Source: a virus
Virus record (IMG/VR): IMGVR_UViG_3300044678_001571
Coordinates: 1 to 23,252 of that record
Length of the DNA: 23,252 bases
Direction: 5' to 3' (one strand)
The notes beneath the pieces were generated by a model. That model saw only the letters and a program-made list of their open reading frames with translations, was not told the origin of the DNA and ran no database searches. Made by a program: the position numbers and the translations under genes. This document shows, in pieces, positions 1-8,007 of the stretch. How positions within the stretch are numbered: the stretch's first letter is position 1; each line of letters starts with the position of its first letter.

Positions 1-1
1 T

Positions 2-1198
2 ATGTTTAGAATATTTTATGCACAATCTGATGCTACATTATATGAAGGAGCTACTACTAGTAGCGCTACTAGTCTTACGAATACCGGACTAGATGAAGTA
101 TTAGAAATTGGTAAACGTTTAAGTACGGATGGCAGTACTTTGTTAAAATCTAGATCATTGATTAAATTTGATATGAGTGAGATTCAACAAGTATTGTCAA
201 CATATTCAGTGCCGTTAAGTTCATGCAAATTTATTTTACAGTTATTTACAACTCATGCAAAAAATTTGCCAAGTGAATATACAATTGATGCAAAAATTGT
301 AGGACAGCCGTGGATAAATGGTACAGGTTATTTAGGTGCGTCGCCAATTATTAAAGATGGCGCACAATGGGCAACGCCATATGCTTCATGGTCATTAGAT
401 AATACATCTGGAAGTTTATGGATTTCTAGTTCTCAACAAATTCAAGTAAACAATTCATCATTATATATATCTGGTTCTGGATATGGCGGAAGTTGGTTGT
501 GGCAATCGGGTAGTGGATTTTTTAATACATCTAGTTTTAATCAAGTATTTTTTCATCAACCTGGTTTAGAAGAAAATGAATCTTTTTCTTATCGTCCAAC
601 TGACATCTACATGGATGTAACTGATGCAATCGATTTATGGATTAGTGGAAGCGGCGGACATACTATAGAAAATAACGGATTCATATTAAAATTTTCCGAT
701 CCAGATGAGTCTGATGCTAATGTAAGTGGTTATATTCGATTTTTTAGTAGAGATACGCATACTGTATATGTTCCTAGATTGATCATGTATTTCGATAATT
801 CGGAATATGCTTCTACATTAGATGATGTTGATTTAGAATCATTTTTAATATATTCAAAATTAAAACCAGAATATAAAGATACCGAAATAATTAAGCTTAG
901 AATTTATGCGCGAGATAAGTATCCTATAAAATCTCCAACAAATTTATTTCCTACACAAACCGTACAAAAATTACCAACTACTACATATTATGCAGTATTA
1001 GATGCTGCAACGGACGAATACATAATTCCGTTTGATAATATTTATAATAAAGTAAGTTGCGATAATACTAGTAATTACATTTACATGGATATGAATGGTT
1101 TTATGCCAGAACGATATTATCGTTTAGAATTCATGATAACAGATGGATTTACACAGCAGTATATCGATGACCAAATTTATTTTAAAGTAGTTAGATAA
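2..1198 (+). CDS. Virion structural protein with DNRLRE-like beta-sandwich
   Basis: 398 aa. No gene name is recognised. The N-terminal part (about residues 8-60) has the layout of DNRLRE/CBM96-type domains: a 'SDATLYEG' opening, then 'KSRSLIKFDMSEI' at residues 49-61. The typical closing segment 'DIYMDVTDAIDLWISG' starts at residue 201 and is followed by 'NNGFILKF'. Such domains form beta-sandwiches in secreted and virion-surface proteins. The composition is Ser/Gly/Thr/Tyr-rich with several SGSG stretches, no signal peptide and no membrane segment, which fits a tail or baseplate part. The ATG is the second base of the window, so the gene may be complete, but an upstream extension cannot be excluded. 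The stop overlaps the next start by one base (TAATG), so translation is probably coupled. The structural role is inferred from composition and neighbours. Confidence 0.75.
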   Translation: MFRIFYAQSDATLYEGATTSSATSLTNTGLDEVLEIGKRLSTDGSTLLKSRSLIKFDMSEIQQVLSTYSVPLSSCKFILQLFTTHAKNLPSEYTIDAKIVGQPWINGTGYLGASPIIKDGAQWATPYASWSLDNTSGSLWISSSQQIQVNNSSLYISGSGYGGSWLWQSGSGFFNTSSFNQVFFHQPGLEENESFSYRPTDIYMDVTDAIDLWISGSGGHTIENNGFILKFSDPDESDANVSGYIRFFSRDTHTVYVPRLIMYFDNSEYASTLDDVDLESFLIYSKLKPEYKDTEIIKLRIYARDKYPIKSPTNLFPTQTVQKLPTTTYYAVLDAATDEYIIPFDNIYNKVSCDNTSNYIYMDMNGFMPERYYRLEFMITDGFTQQYIDDQIYFKVVR

Positions 1199-2415
1199 TG
1201 GCAAAACAACAAGATTTAGCAGGTAGCCCAGGTAAAGATCCAAATTCTGAAGAATTCGTAGTTGCGTCACCTGCATCATTTTATTTACAAAATGGCTTAA
1301 CTGCAGTTTCAAATAATACTGCAATTATACCAAGAGACTCTGCAGGAAATATTATTATAACTGAAAATAGTATTGATAATCCGTTACTTATTATTGAACC
1401 AACCGCTAGGCAGATTAATAAACAAAGTTTTTTAAACACTGTACAAACTAGATTTCAATATTTTAGTTTCCCTGCAATCATTTTTGCTACAGGTAGTTTT
1501 GAACCAGCTCCGATAAATTTAGATGATATTTTAATTGATCCCGTTTATTCAAGATATAAACCAACGGAATCTAGAAGAATACAAATTGCAACTCCTTCTG
1601 GTATATTAATGGATGAATTAGTTGATGGAAATCCTACTCAGAAAATAAATAGATATTTTATCAACAAAGAAATAAAAAATTCTGGTGCGAATCTTAGATT
1701 TAGAATTAAATTGCAACATCGTTTTGATACGCCAAATTCTGCTGATATTGGAACTGCATTTTTTTATATTGGAAAAACTACAACTCAAGATGGTTCAAAC
1801 CGTACGTATTTAGGCCCATTTTATAATTCAAATTTTGAAAATACACAGCAACAAGAAGCATTTGTACAATTAATAAACGATATCATAATAAATGCAAACG
1901 AATATTGCACGTTAGGACAAACAAATGCATCCGATGCAGAAGTTAAGGCAACATTTATATTGATTTCTGATAGTTCATCGCCCATTAATTCAATAATATT
2001 GTCATCAACATTTATTGATAGTTTAAAAAATGTTTTACAAGATGATCCGTTAAATGGACTTGAACCAGCAAGCAGATCTAATTTAATTAATACTAATAAT
2101 CAAATTGATATACTACGACCTAATTTAAGATCTACATTATTAACGCAATTAGATAATTATTTAGATCAAATACAACAAGCATCGCCGGGACGTATAGGAC
2201 AATATGGTGTTCAAGATTTATATATTGATGTTACTATTCCAAATTCATCATTTACGCAAGGCGATGTTTTTGGTATAACTGCAGTTTGTAATATAAATGA
2301 AGAATTTAAATTTCATACGATAAATGCTGATACATCATATTGGTCTGTAACAAATGCAGATAAAGTTGTAGATGAGTGGAATAATTTATTAGTAAGTGGG
2401 TCAAACGCAGGATAA
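1198..2415 (+). CDS. Probable virion structural protein, family not recognised
   Basis: 405 aa, starting inside the stop codon of the preceding gene (TAATG overlap at 1196-1200). I do not recognise the family. The protein is soluble, without signal peptide or membrane helix. It has a polar N-terminus (MAKQQDLAGSPGKDPNSEEF) and a mixed alpha/beta-looking body with many Asn, Gln, Ile and Thr. Segments such as 'RTYLGPFYNSNFENTQQQ' (about residues 201-218) and a C-terminal 'TQGDVFGITAVCNINEEF' suggest beta-rich packing. Its position between a DNRLRE-like protein and a 1208-aa baseplate-like protein, with tight spacing on both sides (1-base overlap and 8-base gap), makes a tail or baseplate component the best guess. 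No catalytic motif was seen. Confidence 0.6.
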   Translation: MAKQQDLAGSPGKDPNSEEFVVASPASFYLQNGLTAVSNNTAIIPRDSAGNIIITENSIDNPLLIIEPTARQINKQSFLNTVQTRFQYFSFPAIIFATGSFEPAPINLDDILIDPVYSRYKPTESRRIQIATPSGILMDELVDGNPTQKINRYFINKEIKNSGANLRFRIKLQHRFDTPNSADIGTAFFYIGKTTTQDGSNRTYLGPFYNSNFENTQQQEAFVQLINDIIINANEYCTLGQTNASDAEVKATFILISDSSSPINSIILSSTFIDSLKNVLQDDPLNGLEPASRSNLINTNNQIDILRPNLRSTLLTQLDNYLDQIQQASPGRIGQYGVQDLYIDVTIPNSSFTQGDVFGITAVCNINEEFKFHTINADTSYWSVTNADKVVDEWNNLLVSGSNAG

Positions 2416-2423
2416 TATAAAAT

Positions 2424-5400
2424 ATGTTAACGCAGTATAAAAATATCGAACAAATATTAATTGCATCCCAATCTTTATCAGCTGAACGATATACTGCATC
2501 TGATGTTTCCGATTTTCGAACAAACGTAACGTTTAATACTGATATCATACAACGAGATGATACCGATCGGGTTGAATTACATGTATATTTAGATCAAACA
2601 TGGATTACGGCAAATCACAATGTTCCTGCTGTAGGAAGTATTCCACAATATTATGATGGTAATAATATTATATCATTTACTACTCAGCCATTAGCTATTG
2701 ATTTATATGCACAATTACAAAATCAATTAAAAATATCAGCTGGACAGTTTAGATTCGTAGTTAACTTTTTTAAAAATTTAATTGGGAATTACGATTTACA
2801 GTATTTAAAAATTCAAGAAATTTCTCCAGATCGAACAGAGATTAGACTGCAACCAACGGATCCAACTAGTTCTGGATATTTACAACAAATAACTAATTTT
2901 ATACAAACTATAAATTTAACTAGTTTACGTACTGGACCTGTTTATAAAACATTGTTGTTAAATTTTAGCAGAAATAATACTGCTACTATTATCAATGCAG
3001 TAGAAGCCAAAGGCGGATTATATATTAAATTATATGAACCATTGTCTGAAGATATTCAGGAAGGGTTTAAATGTTGGATTGTTGAAGAACAAAAACAACC
3101 ATATGTAGACAACGTTGTTATTAATCCAGCAGTTGCACTTCCTACAACAAATGTTTTATCAGGACCAAATTGGCAAGCAAATTATTCATATAATACATCT
3201 GCAGAAACTGGATTCAAAACTTGGACCGATTTATTAGGATCTTCATTATCAACATCTCAACAAATTATCGATGCATATTTCTCCGGAAGTTTGTCGGGAA
3301 TGAAACTAAATATTGATTATTCAGATTTTAATAACTTTGTTTTTTATAGTACAGCAACTGATAGATTAGACAATTTTAAATACAAATTAGAATTACTAGA
3401 ATATTATGCTCAACAAAGTGCATCGTTAGCTTTAACTAATGGTATTGCTGCACAAACAGATGCTGCTTCATATCAAAATCAAATAACTAGTTTAATTGGA
3501 GGATTTGATGGATTTGAACAATATTTGTATAATCAATCGTCGTCAATATTAACAACATTTAATATTCCATTAGAACAGCCAATAGTTGCTAGATTAACTG
3601 GTAGTTACATAACTCCAGTGCCTAAATTAAACTCAACATATCCATATATTAATGCACCAACAACTAGTTCTCAATTTATTGCATGGTATAGTTCATCATA
3701 TGAATATGCAAATATATACGATAGATTTAACATAAATTCATTATATCGAAATATTCCATCATATCAAAGAATTGATGATAATAACATTGATATGATTACA
3801 TTTGTTAATATGTTAGGACATCATTATGATATATTATATACATATATCAATCATATGTCTCGTATTAATAAACGAGAAGAAAATCCTAAATTAGGTATGC
3901 CAAATGAATTGTTATATTCAGTAGCAAAACAATTTGGTTGGAATTTAACTAATGGAAATCAGGATAAAAATCTTTGGCAATATGTACTAGGAACATCAGA
4001 AGCTGGTGCACCATTGACCGGGTCAAATACGGTTGGCGATCCTTCTGTTCCGGCAATGGATATAACATATACAGTATGGCGTAGAATTATCAATAACTTG
4101 CCGTTGTTATTAAAATCTAAAGGTACTAAAAGAAGTATTCAAGCATTGTTATCTTGTTATGGTATTCCACAATCTTTAATTAGTATTAATGAATATGGCG
4201 GTCCTCGTTTAGAACGAGCGCCAATATATGAAAAATTAAATTTTGATTATGCATTAGATTTAAGTGGTAGTTCTGCAGGTACTGTAACAGTTAATTATTC
4301 GCAATCAATAAATGCTGTAGAACTTAGATTTAGAACGGCCGATGTTGTAAAATATCCTACGATACCTAGTACTATGAATTTATTTACAATAGGTTCAAAT
4401 ACAGTAACTTTAAATTTTACTAGTGGGAATAAGGGTGTTGTACGAATAAATGGAACTAGTTCAAATCAAATTGAATTGTTTGATGGCAATTGGCTTAATT
4501 TAGTTTTACGAACGAATGGAACTAATTTAGATATCGTAACTAAGAAATCTAAATATGGATCGATTGTAGCAGCAGCTTCTGCATCGGCAACAGCTTCATT
4601 TGCAGGATCTGGCACATTGACATTGGGCGGAACATCGACTGGTGCTAATAGATTAGTTGGACAATTACAAGAACTTAGATTGTGGTCATCTAGTTTAAAT
4701 GATGAAGCATTTAATAATCACGTTAAAGCTCCTGCTGCATATAATGGGAATATTGATTCATACACAGAATTAGTTTTTAGATTGCCATTAACACAAAATA
4801 TAAATCATAATTTAACGGGTAGTTTAACTGGGGTTGAACCAAAACCGTCAAACATATCCGCATCATTTTCTGGTTGGTCATTAGCAACACCATATGATTC
4901 AATTGAAGAAACATATTATTATGACGCAATTTCATTAGGTGGTAGTACACTTGATGATAACAAAATACGATTAGAAAATAATGAGTTAGTTGGAACTTTG
5001 AGTCCTACGAGTAGAGCAGAACGAAGTCAATTTGATAAAGCTCCATTAGACAGTAAAAAAATAGGAGTATACTTTTCTCCACAAACAATGATTGATGAAG
5101 ATATCATTGCACAATTAGGATTTACTAATTTAGATGATTATATCGGAGATCCGGGTAATACGAATCCATATGGATATCCTGAATTAATTGTTGAGTCTCA
5201 AAAATATTGGAAAAAATATACCGATAAAAATGATTTTAATTCGTATATTTCAATGTTTACGTTGTTTGATTTATCATTCTTTAAACAATTGGAACAATTA
5301 CTGCCAGCACGTGTTGAAAAAATTACAGGTGTTTTAGTACAACCGAATATATTAGAACGAAATAAAGATACAATATTACCAATCCTACAAAAAACAAATG

Positions 5401-6050
5401 ATACATATAATGCACAATTAGCTAGTACGTTGCCAACTGCGTCTGCATATTATGTTCAATATACAGGATCAATTGATGGTAAAATAATGACATTATCTGG
5501 AACTGATGATGATCAACTACAAGGATATTTAACAGCATCAATTGCTCAGAAATATAATGGCACGACATATAGTTATCAATATTTAACATACTCTGGTAGC
5601 ACATATTATACTAGTTCTACTCCATATTGGCGTAGTGAAGTTTCGTTTCCAGCAATTACATCGAGTGTAACATCGGAATATAGATTTGTATCGGGTACGG
5701 TGTTAGCTATAACAAGTTCTGGACCTATAGGGTATTATGGTACCGGATCTTATGGTACTAGCAGTTATGCAATTACGTCTCCTTTAGTATTTACCGGGAG
5801 TTTTGCACAAGTACAAGACTATTTACCACGCGGAATTGAAAATCATCGATATGCTGGATGTAAGATTACTGGTCCAGGATTTAATGCCCCATCAACCGAA
5901 TCAGTAGACGGCGGTCCGGTTGTACAATGGAGTTTATCAAATCCAAATCAATTGGTATATCAACAACTAGGACAAGAAGGTAATTTAGTTATAACAAACA
6001 AAAAAAATCCAGGTAAAAAGTCTACAGGAAAAAGTAGCAATACAAATTAA
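2424..6050 (+). CDS. Large baseplate/tail protein with tail-protein-I-like and LamG-like regions
   Basis: 1208 aa, the longest gene in the window. Residues about 455-510 contain a helical stretch beginning 'MITFVNMLGHHYDILYTYI'. Residues about 550-593 carry 'INNLPLLLKSKGTKRSIQALL' and 'CYGIP', a pattern seen in P2 gpI-like baseplate proteins, where an LLK-x-KGT helix region is followed by a short 'YGIP' turn. Residues about 630-765 look like a concanavalin A/LamG-type sandwich: 'WLNLVLRTNGTNLDIV' is followed by 'VGQLQELRLWSSSL', the usual closing strand. The C-terminal third is Ser/Tyr/Thr-rich, ends with 'VDGGPVVQWSLSNPNQL', and has a Lys-rich tail. No signal peptide or transmembrane helix was seen. 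It most likely forms a baseplate wedge or spike-associated part, with the LamG region contacting sugar or another virion protein. The domain calls are by pattern only. Confidence 0.72.
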   Translation: MLTQYKNIEQILIASQSLSAERYTASDVSDFRTNVTFNTDIIQRDDTDRVELHVYLDQTWITANHNVPAVGSIPQYYDGNNIISFTTQPLAIDLYAQLQNQLKISAGQFRFVVNFFKNLIGNYDLQYLKIQEISPDRTEIRLQPTDPTSSGYLQQITNFIQTINLTSLRTGPVYKTLLLNFSRNNTATIINAVEAKGGLYIKLYEPLSEDIQEGFKCWIVEEQKQPYVDNVVINPAVALPTTNVLSGPNWQANYSYNTSAETGFKTWTDLLGSSLSTSQQIIDAYFSGSLSGMKLNIDYSDFNNFVFYSTATDRLDNFKYKLELLEYYAQQSASLALTNGIAAQTDAASYQNQITSLIGGFDGFEQYLYNQSSSILTTFNIPLEQPIVARLTGSYITPVPKLNSTYPYINAPTTSSQFIAWYSSSYEYANIYDRFNINSLYRNIPSYQRIDDNNIDMITFVNMLGHHYDILYTYINHMSRINKREENPKLGMPNELLYSVAKQFGWNLTNGNQDKNLWQYVLGTSEAGAPLTGSNTVGDPSVPAMDITYTVWRRIINNLPLLLKSKGTKRSIQALLSCYGIPQSLISINEYGGPRLERAPIYEKLNFDYALDLSGSSAGTVTVNYSQSINAVELRFRTADVVKYPTIPSTMNLFTIGSNTVTLNFTSGNKGVVRINGTSSNQIELFDGNWLNLVLRTNGTNLDIVTKKSKYGSIVAAASASATASFAGSGTLTLGGTSTGANRLVGQLQELRLWSSSLNDEAFNNHVKAPAAYNGNIDSYTELVFRLPLTQNINHNLTGSLTGVEPKPSNISASFSGWSLATPYDSIEETYYYDAISLGGSTLDDNKIRLENNELVGTLSPTSRAERSQFDKAPLDSKKIGVYFSPQTMIDEDIIAQLGFTNLDDYIGDPGNTNPYGYPELIVESQKYWKKYTDKNDFNSYISMFTLFDLSFFKQLEQLLPARVEKITGVLVQPNILERNKDTILPILQKTNDTYNAQLASTLPTASAYYVQYTGSIDGKIMTLSGTDDDQLQGYLTASIAQKYNGTTYSYQYLTYSGSTYYTSSTPYWRSEVSFPAITSSVTSEYRFVSGTVLAITSSGPIGYYGTGSYGTSSYAITSPLVFTGSFAQVQDYLPRGIENHRYAGCKITGPGFNAPSTESVDGGPVVQWSLSNPNQLVYQQLGQEGNLVITNKKNPGKKSTGKSSNTN

Positions 6051-6066
6051 CCATTTTTTTAATATG

Positions 6067-6082
6067 TAATATTTATAATAAA
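6067..6082 (+). promoter_or_regulatory. Recurring AT junction motif, copy 1
   Basis: The sequence TAATATTTATAATAAA lies in the 44-base gap between the 1208-aa and 214-aa genes. It ends 12 bases before the ATG at 6095 and is followed directly by a GG that completes an AAAGG ribosome-binding site. It is one of five closely similar junction copies (7973, 14994, 17759, 19836). Read on the other strand it contains TATAAATA, the T4 late-promoter core. Promoter versus leader-RNA function is undecided. Confidence 0.55.
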
Positions 6083-6094
6083 GGTAAAAATATT

Positions 6095-6739
6095 ATGGGA
6101 TATTTAGATAATTCTACAATTACAGTTGATGCAATTTTAACTTTAAAAGGTCGTGAACTTTTAGCTCAGGGCGGAAATGCATTTAACATTACACAATTTG
6201 CAGTTGGAGATGATGAAGTTGATTATTCATTATGGAATCCAGATCATCCACTTGGTACATCATATTATGGCACTATTATTGAAAATATGCCAATTACAGA
6301 AGCTATTCCGGATGAAACGCAGGCATTGAAATATCGATTGATATCATTGCCTAAAAATACTGTATACTTACCTAAAATTAATGTAGGAAATACTACGATA
6401 ATATTACAAACACCAGGCGCATCTTCAGTTATTGCACCTAATACTGCTAATATTATCAGTGGCAATAGTACATTGGGATATACGGCAATATTATCAGACA
6501 ATTCAATTGCAGATTTACAAGTATCTACACCATTGGCTAATGCAACAGCAGCTCCTACCGCTCCTGGATTTATTGGTGATAATTCAGATGCAACTAGTGT
6601 GTCTGCAGTAGGATTCCAATTTAGAGTAGTTGCAAAATCAGTATTTGTTACTGATAAAACTGCGACTATTACTATTATTGGTAATGAAACAGGAGGTAGC
6701 GTTACTATTCAGTTAACCGTTAAAAAAGTAGTTAACTAA
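6095..6739 (+). CDS. Fibre- or collar-like structural protein with Ig-like C-terminus
   Basis: 214 aa. The N-terminus (MGYLDNSTITVDAILTLKG, then RELLAQGG and 'FNITQFAVGDDEVDYSLW') resembles the N-terminal domain of phage tail-collar or fibre proteins. In these, a 'LT-x-x-G' helix is followed by a strand with 'fa-x-GDDE'. The rest is a Val/Thr/Ala-rich beta segment ending in 'TATITIIGNETGGSVTIQLTV' (about residues 188-209), which looks like one Ig-like sandwich. There is no signal peptide or membrane segment. It has its own junction motif and an AAAGG ribosome-binding site 11 bases before the ATG, so it can be expressed separately from the upstream gene. Start choice is firm because of that site. 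The role as a small virion decoration or fibre-attachment protein is inferred. Confidence 0.68.
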   Translation: MGYLDNSTITVDAILTLKGRELLAQGGNAFNITQFAVGDDEVDYSLWNPDHPLGTSYYGTIIENMPITEAIPDETQALKYRLISLPKNTVYLPKINVGNTTIILQTPGASSVIAPNTANIISGNSTLGYTAILSDNSIADLQVSTPLANATAAPTAPGFIGDNSDATSVSAVGFQFRVVAKSVFVTDKTATITIIGNETGGSVTIQLTVKKVVN

Positions 6740-6761
6740 CGCATAAAAGGAAAATATTAAT

Positions 6762-7949
6762 ATGAAAGAATTAATTAAACGATTAAAACAACAACCTAGA
6801 ATAGGACAAAATCAAGAATTTACAAATTTGGGAAATAATGCATTACTTGCACAATTAAATCAAGCAGCACAAAATATTACAGGTAGAACATTTACTAGAT
6901 TTGATGCAGCAAATGATGTCGTTGGAAATCAAACCGAAACTGTTACAGCTGGATTATGGAGTGATAATATTGCTAGTTTGACTACGTTTTTTACATCATC
7001 TGCAGAAACTACGGCACAACGTAGATATTATGTTGATGTTTATCAAGAAACTCCTAGCGCAGATGGCGCAGCAACACAATTTTCTTTAGCATTCGGTCAT
7101 GCTTTAGGTAGTGGATCAGATTCTCAAGGACAGTTAGAAGATTCTCCATCAAAAGCAATTTATTCACAATACCGACAATTATTACTTAATCCTACAGATT
7201 CTAGATTTACAACAGCTGGTTCTGGAAGTACTGATTATATCTATGTTGTTAACTTTAAACGTAATCGTTTACGAGAACGATTAGATGCTGGAAATTTTGA
7301 AATTCCATTACGTACAATTTCTGGTTCTAGACCTACTAATGCAACGGGTAGTGTAAATGTTTCGGGGTCTAGAGTAATCACATTAATCGATGATTCATCA
7401 ATTTCAAATCCAACGGTTGGAGATTCTGGACAAGTTTACAATATTGTATCAGGTTCTATCAACGATGGTGTTTACAATCCATCAGCGCCAGTATATTACG
7501 GATTGGCATATCCAGCATTTGGTACATTGATATTAGATGGAAAGATGTTAGATCAACAATTGAATTTCCAAACAAATACAGGTTCAAGTTCAGAAGGAAA
7601 TAATCATTTTGCATTGTTTCATTCAATATCAGGCAGTTCTGTATTAACTAATCCTAGCACGGGAGATGCATATGGATTCTTAGCACGAAATTCAGAAAAT
7701 GTAACTAGTACAAATTATTTCGTAAGAGTTAAAAACGGTGAATATAATTTTTCAAATAATCCATCGTTTACTAGTGGTTCCAATGGACAATTATCTCAAA
7801 CTACATTTATTGGCGATCCTAAAACATATATTACTACAATTGGTCTTTATAATGATAATCAAGAATTGTTAGCAGTAGCAAAACTTTCTAAACCATTATT
7901 AAAATCATTTCAGCGAGAAGCTCTTATACGAGTTAAATTAGATTTCTAA
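6762..7949 (+). CDS. Tail/baseplate structural protein with shared C-terminal module
   Basis: 395 aa. The N-terminus (MKELIKRLKQQPRIGQNQEF) is helical and basic, and the middle is Ser/Gly/Thr-rich. The C-terminal 60 residues form a module that recurs in the next gene. It runs 'FVRVKNGEYNFSNNPSF', then 'YITTIGLYN' from residue 356, then 'LLAVAKLSKPL', and ends in 'IRVKLDF'. The DNA is also alike there: 17 identical bases at 7827-7843 and 9538-9554. A clear ribosome-binding site (AAAAGGA) stands about 11 bases before the ATG. Just after the stop comes an intrinsic terminator, so this gene closes a transcription unit. The protein probably sits in the baseplate or tail together with its neighbour; no enzyme motif was seen. 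Confidence 0.68.
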   Translation: MKELIKRLKQQPRIGQNQEFTNLGNNALLAQLNQAAQNITGRTFTRFDAANDVVGNQTETVTAGLWSDNIASLTTFFTSSAETTAQRRYYVDVYQETPSADGAATQFSLAFGHALGSGSDSQGQLEDSPSKAIYSQYRQLLLNPTDSRFTTAGSGSTDYIYVVNFKRNRLRERLDAGNFEIPLRTISGSRPTNATGSVNVSGSRVITLIDDSSISNPTVGDSGQVYNIVSGSINDGVYNPSAPVYYGLAYPAFGTLILDGKMLDQQLNFQTNTGSSSEGNNHFALFHSISGSSVLTNPSTGDAYGFLARNSENVTSTNYFVRVKNGEYNFSNNPSFTSGSNGQLSQTTFIGDPKTYITTIGLYNDNQELLAVAKLSKPLLKSFQREALIRVKLDF

Positions 7950-7963
7950 ATCAACACTGATTT

Positions 7964-8002
7964 AAGCCCTGTTATATTTATATTAAATGTAGCAGGGTTT
8001 TT
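7964..8002 (+). terminator. Intrinsic terminator after the 395-aa gene
   Basis: The left arm AAGCCCTG (7964-7971) pairs with CAGGGTTT (7993-8000): seven Watson-Crick pairs plus one G-U. The run of T's continues to 8002 (five T's in total from 7998). The 21-base loop contains a copy of the recurring AT junction motif, so termination and the signal for the next gene overlap. The right arm (GCAGGG) also lies 8-13 bases before the ATG at 8008 and could serve as a ribosome-binding site. It is the only classical GC-stem terminator I can see in the window. Confidence 0.7.
7973..7988 (+). promoter_or_regulatory. Recurring AT junction motif, copy 2 (inside terminator loop)
   Basis: The sequence TATATTTATATTAAAT lies entirely in the loop of the 7964-8002 terminator, ending 19 bases before the ATG at 8008. 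It differs little from copy 5 (19836-19851). If it is a promoter, transcription of the 563-aa gene restarts within the terminator hairpin. Confidence 0.5.
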
Positions 8003-8007
8003 ACTGT

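Noticed and set aside
1124-2548. Open frames on the - strand of 60-80 codons in the structural block
   Set aside because: They lie opposite well-supported genes, have no recognisable domain, and fit chance in AT-rich sequence.
6051-6062. T-run after the 1208-aa gene as a terminator
   Set aside because: Seven T's are present but no stem precedes them.
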